Shown: positions 1-8,635 of the stretch, in pieces
Numbering within the stretch: the first letter of the stretch is position 1
How the letters are laid out: each line of letters begins with the position of its first letter
NCBI RefSeq assembly: GCF_026344135.1
Contig: NZ_JAPKNA010000005.1
Span: 248,001-312,000 of the forward strand
DNA from: Alcaligenes parafaecalis
GTDB lineage: Bacteria; Pseudomonadota; Gammaproteobacteria; Burkholderiales; Burkholderiaceae_B
Direction of reading: 5' to 3'
Length of the DNA: 64,000 nucleotides
Translations under genes and position numbers: made by a program
Notes under the pieces: generated by a model
The model's database searches: none
Told to the model about the DNA's origin: nothing
Seen by the model: the letters and a program-made list of their open reading frames with translations, nothing else

Positions 1-995
1 CGAACAGCGTCGGTATCGTCCACCGTGCCAGCTTCCTGGATCGCCTTGAACAACAGATGCGTGGCGTCGTAGAAGTAGAAAACGAAGTCATCCATGCTGT
101 TGCTGTGAATCTTGGCGTAGGCCTGGCTCAACTTCTGGTAAGGCTCGCTGGACGGATCGGCCGACAAGTACACCAGGGTGCCCTGGGCATTTTCTGCACC
201 GGCAGACTTCACGGTTTCCGCCACGTTATTGCCACCAAACTTGGTGAACTGGCCTTTGAAGCCCATTTCACGCGCCTGACGAATCACAATACCGGCCGGG
301 CCGGGCGGCACCGTATCCAGTTCAATGAAGTCCACGTTCTTGGCAAGAATGCTGGTCAGCAAAGTGCGGAAGTCATTTTGCGAACGCTCGAAGAACTTGG
401 TTTCAGCCACGTCGTAACCGGCGTCCTTGTAAGCGGCGGTCTGGATCTTTTGCGTGCTCCAGCCGGTGGCGTCGTTAGGCGACAAAATCGCCAGACGTTT
501 CAGCTCGGGGCGTTCCTGCTTCAACCAGCCGATCAACTGGCGGTTGTATTCGTACTGAGTAGGCAGCACGCGGAACATATATTTTGTGTTCGCATCCAGC
601 ACCTCGGTCGAATAGCTGTTGGACAGCATGATGACCTTATTGCGCTCGGTAATCGGCTTCATGGCCATGACCGAGGCCGAACCAATCGGGCCGATGATGT
701 AGTTCACTTCATCCTGATCGATCAGACGATTCGTGGCGGTGACCGCATCGGCTGCCTTGTAATGATCGTCATAAGTCAGCACTTCAACGGTGTACTTCTT
801 GTCGCCTACAGCCAGGCCACCGGCCTGATTGATTTCATCCACGGCGATTTTCACGCCACCATCAATAGCCAGACCCCAGGGCGCGCCTGGACCTGTCATG
901 CCTCCCACTACACCCAGCTTGAGCGTTTCAGCCTGCGCGCCTAGCGCGGCCACCATCCCTGCTGCTGCCAGTACACCCCGAATCCCGTTTTTCAT
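1..995 (-). CDS. ABC transporter substrate-binding protein, branched-chain amino acid type (3' end outside window)
   Basis: Periplasmic ligand-binding protein of the LivJ/Peripla_BP_6 family, which would hand an amino acid or related small molecule to an ABC permease. About 331 residues are visible, read leftward from an ATG at 995, and the gene runs off the window edge. A signal peptide (about residues 1-22, ending AQA) precedes the family start TLKLGVVGGMTGPGAPWG. Other family features are DGGVKIAVDEINQAGG, YIIGPIGSASVMAMKPI and RLAILSPNDATGW. A good ribosome site (AGGAGC) lies 6-7 bases before the ATG. The permease and ATPase genes are not in view, so the ligand is unknown. A palindromic candidate operator lies 35-50 bases upstream. 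Confidence 0.93.
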   Translation of the reverse strand, partial: MKNGIRGVLAAAGMVAALGAQAETLKLGVVGGMTGPGAPWGLAIDGGVKIAVDEINQAGGLAVGDKKYTVEVLTYDDHYKAADAVTATNRLIDQDEVNYIIGPIGSASVMAMKPITERNKVIMLSNSYSTEVLDANTKYMFRVLPTQYEYNRQLIGWLKQERPELKRLAILSPNDATGWSTQKIQTAAYKDAGYDVAETKFFERSQNDFRTLLTSILAKNVDFIELDTVPPGPAGIVIRQAREMGFKGQFTKFGGNNVAETVKSAGAENAQGTLVYLSADPSSEPYQKLSQAYAKIHSNSMDDFVFYFYDATHLLFKAIQEAGTVDDTDAV

Positions 996-1029
996 GGACC
1001 TGCTCCTATTAATTGACCGGACATAATTG

Positions 1030-1046
1030 TTGTTTGATACGAACAA
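1030..1046. promoter_or_regulatory. Palindromic candidate operator TTGTTTGATACGAACAA
   Basis: The arms TTGTT and AACAA are perfectly complementary around a 7-base centre with one further matching G/C pair. It lies just upstream of the leftward binding-protein gene, where a repressor or activator would act. The regulator is unknown. Confidence 0.4.
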
Positions 1047-1262
1047 TATAATAAGGAGCCAATACTTGTCTACGGAAATATGGATTGATAATGACCTTAT
1101 AACGCTGATCTATAGGGGGATTTATCGAAATTTAAGGGAAAACACCGAGAACCCCTGTCGGTTTATTTGTACGGACTTTAGCCTATATGTTTATATAAAA
1201 AAATCATGACAGGAGCCAGTATTTGGATTGCCGTGGACTGCGGCTGCCCGTAAACACCGGAC

Positions 1263-1300
1263 ATAAAGAAAGGCCGCTTTCTGTGGCAGAAAGCGGCCTT
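1263..1300 (-). terminator. Rho-independent terminator of the aminotransferase gene
   Basis: Perfect 14-base stem (1270-1283 with 1287-1300) around a 3-base loop. On the minus strand it is followed by a T-rich tract (TTTCTTT). It begins about 22 bases beyond the stop codon of the gene at 1323-2516. Confidence 0.85.
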
Positions 1301-1322
1301 GTAAGCGAGGTTATTCAGACGA

Positions 1323-2516
1323 TCAGGCGGCGGTTTGGCTGGCCTGTGTTTCCAGTTGAGCAAAAAAGACCTGCAAGCGGTCCATAGCCTGCTCGATCTG
1401 CCCATAAGAGGCGGAACCAAAACACAGGCGCAAGAAGCCTTCACCCTGCGGACCATAGAAGCTGCCCGCCTCGACCACCACACGGGCTTCGTTCAGCAGC
1501 CGCTCGGCCAGTTCCTGTGACGGCACGCCCGTGGCACGTACATCGGCAAAGGCATAAATCGTGCCTTCCACATTGGCGCAACTGACATTGGGCATGGCAT
1601 TCAAGCGTTGCAGCATCATGCGGCGCTTGCTGTCATCTTCGGCAATCATCTCGCGCAGGGCGGCTTGCTGGCCCACCACAGCCTCCAACGCGCCCGCCTG
1701 AATAAAGGTATTCACATGGGTGACATCGTTCGCGGTGATCTTCAACAAACCGGGCATCAACCAAGCGGGCGCGGCCAGATAGCCAATGCGCCAGCCGTCC
1801 ATGGCGTAGGACTTGGTGAAGGCAAACATGGACACGCTGCGCTCTTGCATGCCGGGCAGGGAGGCGATGCTGATGTGCTCGGCACCGTCGTAGGTAATGT
1901 CCTCGTAAACCTCGTCCGACACCACGATCAGGTCATGCTTGATGGCCAATTGCGCCAGCGCTTCCAGCTCGCTGCGGCGATACACACGGCCCGTAGGATT
2001 GGCCGGATTCACCAGCACCACCATACGGGTTTGGGGAGTAATAGCGGTTTCGATGGCGGCCGGATCAATGGCAAAGTCCTGCTCGCGGTTCAAGGGCACC
2101 AGGACAGGCTTTGCCCCGGCCAACTCGATTTTGCCAATATGCTGCGGGTAGTGCGGCGAGAGCAGGATCACCTCATCACCCTCGTCCAGAATGGCAAAAA
2201 AGGCGGTAAAGGAGGCATGCGTCAGCCCGTTGGTGACCAGCACATCATCCGGGCCTACATCCAGTTTGTTTTGCGTGCGCAGCTTGGCAGCCAAGGCTTC
2301 GCGCAAGGCAGGCACGCCGCGCAGATCGCTGTAATGCACATCGCCGCTCATTAAGGCATCGGCAGCCGCCTGCTTGATCGCCACGGGCGTATCCGCGTGC
2401 GGGCGGCCCACTTCCAGATGAATCAGATCCGAGGTGTCACCCTGCAAGCGCGCAGCCTGCTCGTACATGCCAAAAGATTTCAGGGAGGTGCCGGTAATGC
2501 GTTTTGCTAGCTTCAT
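1323..2516 (-). CDS. Pyridoxal-phosphate aminotransferase, class I/II
   Basis: A fold-type I aminotransferase (397 residues, a normal length) that would move an amino group between an amino acid and a 2-oxo acid in the cytoplasm. Visible features are the NPANPTG motif near residue 170, SDEVYEDITYD near 200 (Asp and Tyr that contact the cofactor), the Schiff-base lysine in FTKSYAMDGWR (about K235), and a C-terminal RLCFG that carries the substrate-carboxylate arginine. The start ATG at 2516 has GAAGGA upstream. It lies 58 bases downstream of an M20 deacylase in the same direction, which suggests deacylation of an N-acyl amino acid followed by transamination. The exact substrate cannot be read from the sequence. 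Confidence 0.9.
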   Translation of the reverse strand: MKLAKRITGTSLKSFGMYEQAARLQGDTSDLIHLEVGRPHADTPVAIKQAAADALMSGDVHYSDLRGVPALREALAAKLRTQNKLDVGPDDVLVTNGLTHASFTAFFAILDEGDEVILLSPHYPQHIGKIELAGAKPVLVPLNREQDFAIDPAAIETAITPQTRMVVLVNPANPTGRVYRRSELEALAQLAIKHDLIVVSDEVYEDITYDGAEHISIASLPGMQERSVSMFAFTKSYAMDGWRIGYLAAPAWLMPGLLKITANDVTHVNTFIQAGALEAVVGQQAALREMIAEDDSKRRMMLQRLNAMPNVSCANVEGTIYAFADVRATGVPSQELAERLLNEARVVVEAGSFYGPQGEGFLRLCFGSASYGQIEQAMDRLQVFFAQLETQASQTAA

Positions 2517-2574
2517 GAAAAATTGTTCCTTCAGAATAAGGCAGGCCCGTTCGCCTGCCGGAAACCATCCCGCC

Positions 2575-3744
2575 CTAAGCAGCCAAGGACTGGATCACTT
2601 TGCCCAAAAAGGACTCGCAGGCGGCCAACTGCTCCAGGCTGACGTACTCATCCGCCTTGTGCGCCACGGTGATGGAGCCGGGTCCGCACACAATGCTGGG
2701 CACACCTGCTTCCTGGAAAAAGGACGCTTCCGTGCCATACGCCACACGCTGTGCGGCCGATTCACCCAACAGGGCCAGCGCCATCTTTTTCAGTTCCTGG
2801 CTGTCCTCATCATCCAGGGCAGGAATGCTGCCCAGACACTCGAACTCAATCGCGGCATCGCCATGGCGTGCCTTCATGCGCGGCAAGACTTGCTCGAAGG
2901 CAAAGCGGCGCAAATTGCTGATGAAGCCGTCCGGGTCCACCCCCGGCAGGTAGCGATACTCAAAGGAAAACTCGCAATGGGCCGGGATGATATTCATGCC
3001 ATTGCCACCCGAAATCGTGTTGGTGGAAATGGTGGAAAAGGGCACATCAAAACCTTCGATGCGCTTGCCACTATCGGCTTCCTGATCAGCCAGATGCTGA
3101 ATGTGCGACACCAGATTGGCGGCGTACTCAATGGCGTTCAGCCCGTGTGGCGTCAAAGAGGAATGGGCGGCGCAGCCTTTGACACGGCAACGGTAAATGC
3201 GGCCACCCTTATGGGCTGCGACTACCCGCATGCTGGTGGGCTCGCCCACAATGCAACCACTGGGCTGAATGCCTGCTTTACGCATCTCTTCAATCAAGCC
3301 GGGAATGCCCAGACAGCCCACTTCTTCGTCGTAGCTCAAGGCCAGATGCACGGGCTCGCGCAAGGTCATGGCGCCCAGGGCTTGCGCCTGCGCCATGGCC
3401 ACACCAATAAAACCCTTCATGTCACAAGCGCCACGGCCAAAAAGCCGTCCATCCCGAATCTGGGCCTGGAAAGGATCGCTGGACCATGCCTGTCCATCCA
3501 CCGGCACCACGTCCGTATGGCCAGACAACACCACCCCTCCGGGTCCCTGCCCAAAAGTCGCCAGAAGATTGGCTTTGGACCGCGATTCGTTGTAATCAAA
3601 ACGCACGTGGGCTCCGGCCGATTCAAGCCGGTTGGCGGCCCACTCAATCAATGCCAGATTGGAGTTCCTGCTGACCGTATCAAAGCCAATCAGGGACGAA
3701 ACGTGCTCAATCACCTGGGCCGAGGGGGCCACCTGACTGCTCAT
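2575..3744 (-). CDS. M20 family amidohydrolase, ArgE-like (acetylornithine deacetylase family)
   Basis: Zinc-dependent M20 deacylase of 389 residues. Metal and catalytic residues are in LSGHTDVVPVDG (H76, D78), GRGACDMKGF (D108) and SYDEEVGC (E140, E141), followed by VGEPTSMRV. ArgE removes acetate from N-acetylornithine. However, this copy sits in a unit with an aminotransferase, an MFS transporter, a porin and a GntR regulator, and a second ArgE-like gene lies at 36414-37610. A catabolic N-acyl amino acid deacylase is therefore as likely as an arginine biosynthesis enzyme. The start ATG at 3744 has AAGGAG about 8 bases upstream. A perfect 16-base palindrome lies 28 bases before the start. 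Confidence 0.88.
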   Translation of the reverse strand: MSSQVAPSAQVIEHVSSLIGFDTVSRNSNLALIEWAANRLESAGAHVRFDYNESRSKANLLATFGQGPGGVVLSGHTDVVPVDGQAWSSDPFQAQIRDGRLFGRGACDMKGFIGVAMAQAQALGAMTLREPVHLALSYDEEVGCLGIPGLIEEMRKAGIQPSGCIVGEPTSMRVVAAHKGGRIYRCRVKGCAAHSSLTPHGLNAIEYAANLVSHIQHLADQEADSGKRIEGFDVPFSTISTNTISGGNGMNIIPAHCEFSFEYRYLPGVDPDGFISNLRRFAFEQVLPRMKARHGDAAIEFECLGSIPALDDEDSQELKKMALALLGESAAQRVAYGTEASFFQEAGVPSIVCGPGSITVAHKADEYVSLEQLAACESFLGKVIQSLAA

Positions 3745-3771
3745 ATGCCTGCTCCTTATTGCTATTATTTA

Positions 3772-3787
3772 AAACTGAATTCAGTTT
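3772..3787. promoter_or_regulatory. Perfect 16-base palindromic operator, copy 1
   Basis: AAACTGAATTCAGTTT is self-complementary over all 16 bases. It lies 27 bases upstream of the leftward deacylase start. A near-identical copy lies beside the rightward MFS gene. It may be bound by the GntR regulator at 6580-7272, but that is inference. Confidence 0.65.
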
Positions 3788-3962
3788 ATAGAGCAGGTAT
3801 ATTGCTGTCAACGAGTCTAGGTGTTTGTACTAGAAATTGAGCTTTTCAATTTTATAAAATCATTGAAATTCAAGTAACTAGTAATTCATAAAGTTGTTTT
3901 ATACCTATAGCACTTATTGACCATCAAGTATGAAAATGAATATATTCTCAAAAAATGAGTTC

Positions 3963-3976
3963 AACTGAATTCACTT
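3963..3976. promoter_or_regulatory. Palindromic operator, copy 2
   Basis: AACTGAATTCACTT matches the copy at 3772-3787 except for one base that breaks the symmetry. It lies 25 bases upstream of the MFS gene, almost the same distance as copy 1 from the deacylase. The pair brackets the divergent promoter region. Confidence 0.6.
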
Positions 3977-4001
3977 ACTGCGATTACCAATAAGGACTAC
4001 T

Positions 4002-5360
4002 ATGAGACAACAATCGCGCCCCGCAGACCCGGCCCCCTCCAAGGCCGAGGATCTGCTGTTCGGCAAAATTCTCTGGCGGCTGATGCCCATCTTGTTCATC
4101 AGCTACATCGTTGCCTACATCGACCGTGTCAATGTGGGCTTTGCCAAGCTGCAAATGCTGGAAGATCTGAATTTTTCAGCCGAAGTCTATGGCCTGGGTT
4201 CGGGCATCTTCTTTGTGGGCTTTTTGTTGTTCGAGATCCCCAGCAACCTCTTGCTGTATCGCTTTGGTGCCCGCGCCTGGCTGACACGCATCATGGTCAC
4301 CTGGGGCATCCTGTCCGTGCTGACCATGTTCGTCACCACCCCCACGCAGTTCTATATCATCCGTTTCCTGCTGGGCGTGGCTGAAGCCGGTTTTCTGCCT
4401 GGCGTGGTGTATTACCTGGCGCAATGGTTTCCACCGCAGCGCCAGGGCCGTGTCATGGCGACATTGGTTACCGCCGCCGCTGCAGGCGGCATGATCGTAG
4501 GCCCACTGTCGGGCTGGATCATGGATGTATTCTCCGACTCGGCACACCTGCATAACTGGCAGTGGCTGTTCCTCTTGCAGGGCCTGCCCGCCGTATTTGT
4601 TGCCGCCTTGCTGTGGGCCACCTTGCCCAACCGTCCTGAAGACGCCAAATGGCTCAGCCAGGAAGAAAAAACCTTGCTGCACACCCTGAATCAGGACGCG
4701 CAACGTGAACTGCCCCGCAAGGACAAAATCGCTGAAGTGCTGGGCAAACCCAATGTGTGGTGGCTGGCTTGTGTGCTGCTGTCCCTGAATCTGGGCATTT
4801 ACGCAGTGATCTTCTGGACACCCACCATCATCCAGGAAGCAGGTATCAAGAACCTGACGCATATTGGCTATATCGCCGCCTTGCCGTATGCCGCCTCGGC
4901 CCTGGCCATGCTGATTCTGGGCCGCTCCTCCGACTACTTTGGCGAGCGTCGCTGGCATTTAGCCATTGCCTGCGCAGGCGGGGCCATCGGCCTGCTGATG
5001 ACGGCCTTGGCACCCGATCCCACCGTACGCATTATTGGCGTCATCATCGCCACAGCCATGTTTATTGGCGGCACGCCATTGGTCTGGGCCTTGGGTGGTA
5101 ACTTCATGAGTGGCCGCGCTGCCGCAACCGGCTATGCGCTGATCAATGCGGTTGCTGCATTAGGCGGCTTGTTTGGCCCCTACGCCATGGGACTGGCTCA
5201 AGAGATGAGCGGCAACACCAGCAGCGCCGTGCTGACGATTGCCGGTCTGGCCGTGCTGGGTGGTTTGTGCGTCTTTGCACTGCCATCGCCCCGCCAACAA
5301 AACGCGCTGGATCAAGCCGCTAAATTGAACGCCGTGCCCAGCAAAGGCGGTGCCCAATGA
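4002..5360 (+). CDS. MFS transporter, anion:cation symporter (ACS) type
   Basis: Inner-membrane secondary transporter of 452 residues, the normal length, with about 12 hydrophobic segments. The N-terminus has the ACS pattern FISYIVAYIDRVNVGFAKL, and LYRFGARAWLTRIMVTWG follows in the first loop. ACS members import organic anions such as sugar acids, phthalate or tartrate. The neighbours suggest an N-acylated amino acid or related acid here. The start has AAGGA upstream. The last bases overlap the start of the porin gene, so the two are translationally coupled. Confidence 0.9.
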   Translation: MRQQSRPADPAPSKAEDLLFGKILWRLMPILFISYIVAYIDRVNVGFAKLQMLEDLNFSAEVYGLGSGIFFVGFLLFEIPSNLLLYRFGARAWLTRIMVTWGILSVLTMFVTTPTQFYIIRFLLGVAEAGFLPGVVYYLAQWFPPQRQGRVMATLVTAAAAGGMIVGPLSGWIMDVFSDSAHLHNWQWLFLLQGLPAVFVAALLWATLPNRPEDAKWLSQEEKTLLHTLNQDAQRELPRKDKIAEVLGKPNVWWLACVLLSLNLGIYAVIFWTPTIIQEAGIKNLTHIGYIAALPYAASALAMLILGRSSDYFGERRWHLAIACAGGAIGLLMTALAPDPTVRIIGVIIATAMFIGGTPLVWALGGNFMSGRAAATGYALINAVAALGGLFGPYAMGLAQEMSGNTSSAVLTIAGLAVLGGLCVFALPSPRQQNALDQAAKLNAVPSKGGAQ

Positions 5361-6454
5361 TGCGTCCCCACCTGAAACTGGCTTTAGCTGGCTGCCTTGG
5401 GCTGACTACCCTGATCGCCAGCGCTAGCGCCACCGCGCAAACCAGCAAGAATGTCACCCTATACGGGATTCTGGACGCAGGCCTGACCTGGATCAGCAAT
5501 GCCAACGGCCCCTCCAAAACCACGCTGGATACCGGTGTGATGCAGGGCAACCGCCTGGGCCTGCGTGGCTCTGAATCCCTGGGCAATGGCTTGACCGCCA
5601 TCTTCCAATTGGAAAACGGTTTTTCCATGGCAACCGGCGAAATGGGCCAGGGCGGGGCGCTATGGGGTCGACAAGCCTGGCTGGGCCTGAAGTCCGACTA
5701 CGCGGGCAGCCTGAAGCTGGGCCGTCAGTACGACTTCTTCACCGATACCCTGCAGGCCTTTTACACCCCCACCTGGTCTGCAGGCGGCTACTCCAACAGC
5801 CCCTTGGATAACGACCGGATGAGCGGCCAACGGGTCAATCAATCCGTTAAATACGTGACGCCTTCCTTTGGTGGTGTAGAGCTGGGTGCCATGTATGGCT
5901 TCCCCGAACGTCGTGAGGGCCAGGCCCAAACCGGACGCACCATCAGCTTTACGGCCAACTACAAAAACGGCAACTTTTCGACAGGCGCGGCCTACACCGA
6001 AGTGAAAGAAGCCAGTCTGGATATCAGCCCTTTGACAGGCGGTGGCGCACCCAATCGGGTCGGTGGCCGTTACCTGCGCGACTGGGGCATAGGGGCGAAC
6101 TATGCCTTCGATAAAGTCACCGTCTACGGCGTGTTTTCACAGGCTCTGTATGTCGCCCCCAATGGCCAGCAAAAGAACCATACCTTCCGCAACTACCAAC
6201 TGGGCTTCGCCTGGCGCGCAGCGCCCAATCTGGTATTGGGACCGGGCTATGGGCTGACCACGCTAGGCTCGAACAAATACCATCAGCTAAACCTGACGGC
6301 AGACTACTTCCTGTCCAAGCGCACGGATATCTACACCCAGGCGATTCTCCAGCACGCACAAGGCGAGGGCGCAACCGCCAACGTGATCAGCATGCCCAGC
6401 TCCACAGGCCGCAATCAGACCTTGCTAAGGGTGGGGATACGGACCAAGTTCTAG
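5357..6454 (+). CDS. General outer-membrane porin, Burkholderiales type
   Basis: Trimeric 16-strand porin of the Porin_4 (OmpC-like) family, 365 residues. It starts with a signal peptide (about residues 1-27) followed by the typical mature start VTLYGILDAGLTW. Further family features are NRLGLRGSESLGNGLTAIFQLENGF, GRQAWLGL and KLGRQYDFF, with a C-terminal Phe as the BAM recognition signal. It overlaps the MFS stop codon (ATGATG), so inner and outer membrane uptake steps are made together. Two ATG codons are adjacent at 5357 and 5360. Confidence 0.92.
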   Translation: MMRPHLKLALAGCLGLTTLIASASATAQTSKNVTLYGILDAGLTWISNANGPSKTTLDTGVMQGNRLGLRGSESLGNGLTAIFQLENGFSMATGEMGQGGALWGRQAWLGLKSDYAGSLKLGRQYDFFTDTLQAFYTPTWSAGGYSNSPLDNDRMSGQRVNQSVKYVTPSFGGVELGAMYGFPERREGQAQTGRTISFTANYKNGNFSTGAAYTEVKEASLDISPLTGGGAPNRVGGRYLRDWGIGANYAFDKVTVYGVFSQALYVAPNGQQKNHTFRNYQLGFAWRAAPNLVLGPGYGLTTLGSNKYHQLNLTADYFLSKRTDIYTQAILQHAQGEGATANVISMPSSTGRNQTLLRVGIRTKF

Positions 6455-6579
6455 ATATAAACCAGGCGCAAGCAGGACACCTGCAGAGCACAGGCCGGGC
6501 TCATGCTCTACGCACAAACCCGGTCAGCGCAGCGAGGTCTGTACGATACAATCATCCATTCTTTTCTGATCGGTTTCGT

Positions 6580-7272
6580 ATGGCGACTTCGACTGGTAAA
6601 TCCACACAGGCAAGCAAGGCAGAAACGCTGGTAGACACCATTTACCGGGACACCCGCAAGCGTTTGAACGCGGGCGACTGGCACCCCGGCGACCGCCTGC
6701 TGGATTACGAGCTGGCCGAGCGCTTTGGCTGCACCCGCATGCCCGTGCGCCAGGCCTTGCTGCGACTGGTTAACGAAGGTCTCCTGAACAGCACCACACG
6801 GGGATTTCAGGTCCCCGTGCTGACCGATGCCATGGTGCGCGACATCTTTGAACTGCGCCGCATTCTGGAGCCGGCTGCTGCTGCACTGGCCGTCAACATT
6901 GCTGACCGCGACCAGTTACACGCAGGCCTGAGCAAAGCCATTGATCTGGCTAAAGTCGCCATGGTGCACAAAGACGCCACCCTGATGTTCAGCGCCAACG
7001 CCAGCTTTCGCCAGGCCTGGCTGCAATGCGTACACAACGAGCGCCTGCTGGACGCCATCGCCATGTCCGCAGACCACGCCAATCAGGTGCGCTTTGCCAA
7101 TACGACGGATACCAACAGCTATCACATCACGGTGGAAGCGCTGGAGAAACTGGGCAAGGCCCTGACCAGTGGTGATCCAGAGCGTGCACGTAGTGAAATG
7201 GTGGATTTCCTGAAGCTGGCAGAGGCGTCGTATTTCTTGCGTCGGCAGCAGGTGGATTTGCCTACGGCCTGA
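6580..7272 (+). CDS. GntR family transcriptional regulator, FCD subfamily
   Basis: DNA-binding regulator of 230 residues. The N-terminal winged helix (about residues 17-80) contains DYELAERFGCTRMPVRQAL. The C-terminal FCD all-helical ligand domain (about 90-220) begins VRDIFELRRILEPAAAALA. It follows the porin by 125 bases and most likely controls this uptake and catabolism unit in response to its substrate. A short palindrome, TGTACGATACA at 6540-6550, just before the gene is a possible autoregulatory site. The shared palindrome at 3772 and 3963 is another candidate target. Confidence 0.9.
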   Translation: MATSTGKSTQASKAETLVDTIYRDTRKRLNAGDWHPGDRLLDYELAERFGCTRMPVRQALLRLVNEGLLNSTTRGFQVPVLTDAMVRDIFELRRILEPAAAALAVNIADRDQLHAGLSKAIDLAKVAMVHKDATLMFSANASFRQAWLQCVHNERLLDAIAMSADHANQVRFANTTDTNSYHITVEALEKLGKALTSGDPERARSEMVDFLKLAEASYFLRRQQVDLPTA

Positions 7273-7318
7273 AAGACCTGTGCGGTGACCAAACACCCGC
7301 ACATGTCTGGGTGGGTGA

Positions 7319-7786
7319 TCAGCCTTCGGGCAGGTCTGGGTTGGCCTCATAGCGCAACCAACCTGCGATCAGGCTGCCACTACCCGAACGATCTTTAGGA
7401 TGGCTGCGCCCTTCATTAACAGGCACCTCTGCAAAATCAAAAGGACTCATACCTTCAATGCAGGCCACATTGACACCGTATTGCTCAGGATTCGAGCGAC
7501 GCTGGTGAAAGGTGTAAATGCCACAATGCGAACAGAAAAAATGCTTGGCCTGCACCGTGTTGAATTGATAAAGCGTCAGCGCATCCTGACCTTGCTCGAC
7601 TTGAATATCCGCCAAATCAGCCGACACGGCCACAGCACCTCGCATACGGCAATACGAGCAATTACAACGGCGTGCAGAACGCAATCCATCACTTAACTTC
7701 ACCGCAAAACGGACCATACCGCAATGGCAGGCGGCCTTGTAAACAGGGCGGGCATCGGTCGTGCTTTCAGTCATGGTCAATTTCAC
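7319..7786 (-). CDS. GFA family zinc protein (glutathione-dependent formaldehyde-activating-like)
   Basis: Small protein of 155 residues with the CENP-V/GFA fold. Paired zinc ligands are visible as CHCG near residue 19, CNCSYC near 42 and CSHCG near 85, as in Gfa-type proteins. True glutathione-formaldehyde activity is not established for most members, so the function is uncertain. The first in-frame start is GTG at 7786. An ATG four codons later, at 7774, is equally possible because neither has a clear ribosome site. It is transcribed toward the GntR gene. Confidence 0.85.
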   Translation of the reverse strand: MKLTMTESTTDARPVYKAACHCGMVRFAVKLSDGLRSARRCNCSYCRMRGAVAVSADLADIQVEQGQDALTLYQFNTVQAKHFFCSHCGIYTFHQRRSNPEQYGVNVACIEGMSPFDFAEVPVNEGRSHPKDRSGSGSLIAGWLRYEANPDLPEG

Positions 7787-8012
7787 GCTAAGTAGATTCG
7801 TATAAAACCAGCACCATGCTAAATCACCGCCCTAAAGATGGCTACAAAGACCGCGCTGTCAAACGCCAAGCCGAGGGCAAGCAGTACAGGGACAACGTTA
7901 ATTAGCCTTGGTCCTTACGGGGTTGTTCATGGCTATAAGGTTTGCCTCTCTTTCCTTGTCGGCCTAGCATTGAAGCACTCCTGTCTTTTACTACTTATCA
8001 CGAGCCCGAATC

Positions 8013-8480
8013 ATGCCTCAAATACGCCCAGCCCAACTTGCCGACATTGGCACAATTGGAGATATGTACGCCGAGCTATTCGCCCATATGCATTATTTGC
8101 AGCCGCACTACTACCTGCAAGCACGGCAGGATGAAGGCTTTATCCAGTCCATGATCGAATCGGATCAGGCAGTCTTGTTTGTGGCCGAGAAGGATAATCA
8201 GGTACTGGGTTTTATCATTGTTCAGCAGCAGAAAACCCCACCGTACAACTGCATCGCACCACATGACTTTGCTTACGTGATTGATCTTGTCGTGACGGAG
8301 GCTGCGCGGGGAATGGGGATGGGCAAGCTGCTTATGCAGGCCGCCCAGGAGTGGGCGCAAGTGCGAGGGTTGGACTATATCGAGCTAGGGGTCTTGAGCA
8401 ATAATCTGGGCCCTATCGCTCTGTATGAGCAGCTAGGCTATCAACACAACACCAGCATCATGCGCAAGGCGCTTAAATAA
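8013..8480 (+). CDS. GNAT family N-acetyltransferase
   Basis: Acetyl-CoA dependent acyltransferase of 155 residues covering one GNAT domain. The acetyl-CoA pyrophosphate loop is seen in VTEAARGMGMGKLLMQAA (about residues 96-113), followed by a C-terminal SNNLGPIALYEQLGYQ segment typical of the family. The start MPQIRPAQLADI is the usual first strand. The substrate cannot be assigned. It ends just before a strong bidirectional terminator. Confidence 0.87.
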   Translation: MPQIRPAQLADIGTIGDMYAELFAHMHYLQPHYYLQARQDEGFIQSMIESDQAVLFVAEKDNQVLGFIIVQQQKTPPYNCIAPHDFAYVIDLVVTEAARGMGMGKLLMQAAQEWAQVRGLDYIELGVLSNNLGPIALYEQLGYQHNTSIMRKALK

Positions 8481-8501
8481 GGCGTGGCCTGACTCTGATA
8501 T

Positions 8502-8540
8502 AAAAAAGCGCTCAAACAAGATATGTTTGAGCGCTTTTTT
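8502..8540. terminator. Bidirectional rho-independent terminator
   Basis: A 17-base perfect inverted repeat (8502-8518 with 8524-8540) around a 5-base loop. A-runs and T-runs at the ends allow it to stop transcription in either direction. It serves the GNAT gene on the left. Confidence 0.9.
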
Positions 8541-8635
8541 TATGACTGGATGTCCCCCAGAACTCGGACACCCAAGCCCTGGGTTTGATGCGCCTTTAGC
8601 TTGCCACAGCAAGAACCCAAGGCCAGGTAAACGGT

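Larger units (their letters stand above)
996..1322. other. Intergenic region with promoter of the binding-protein gene
   Basis: This 327-base gap has no convincing gene. From left to right it holds the leader and candidate operator of the leftward binding-protein gene, an AT-rich stretch at about 1040-1210, and the terminator of the aminotransferase gene. Short open frames here have no family features. Confidence 0.6.
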
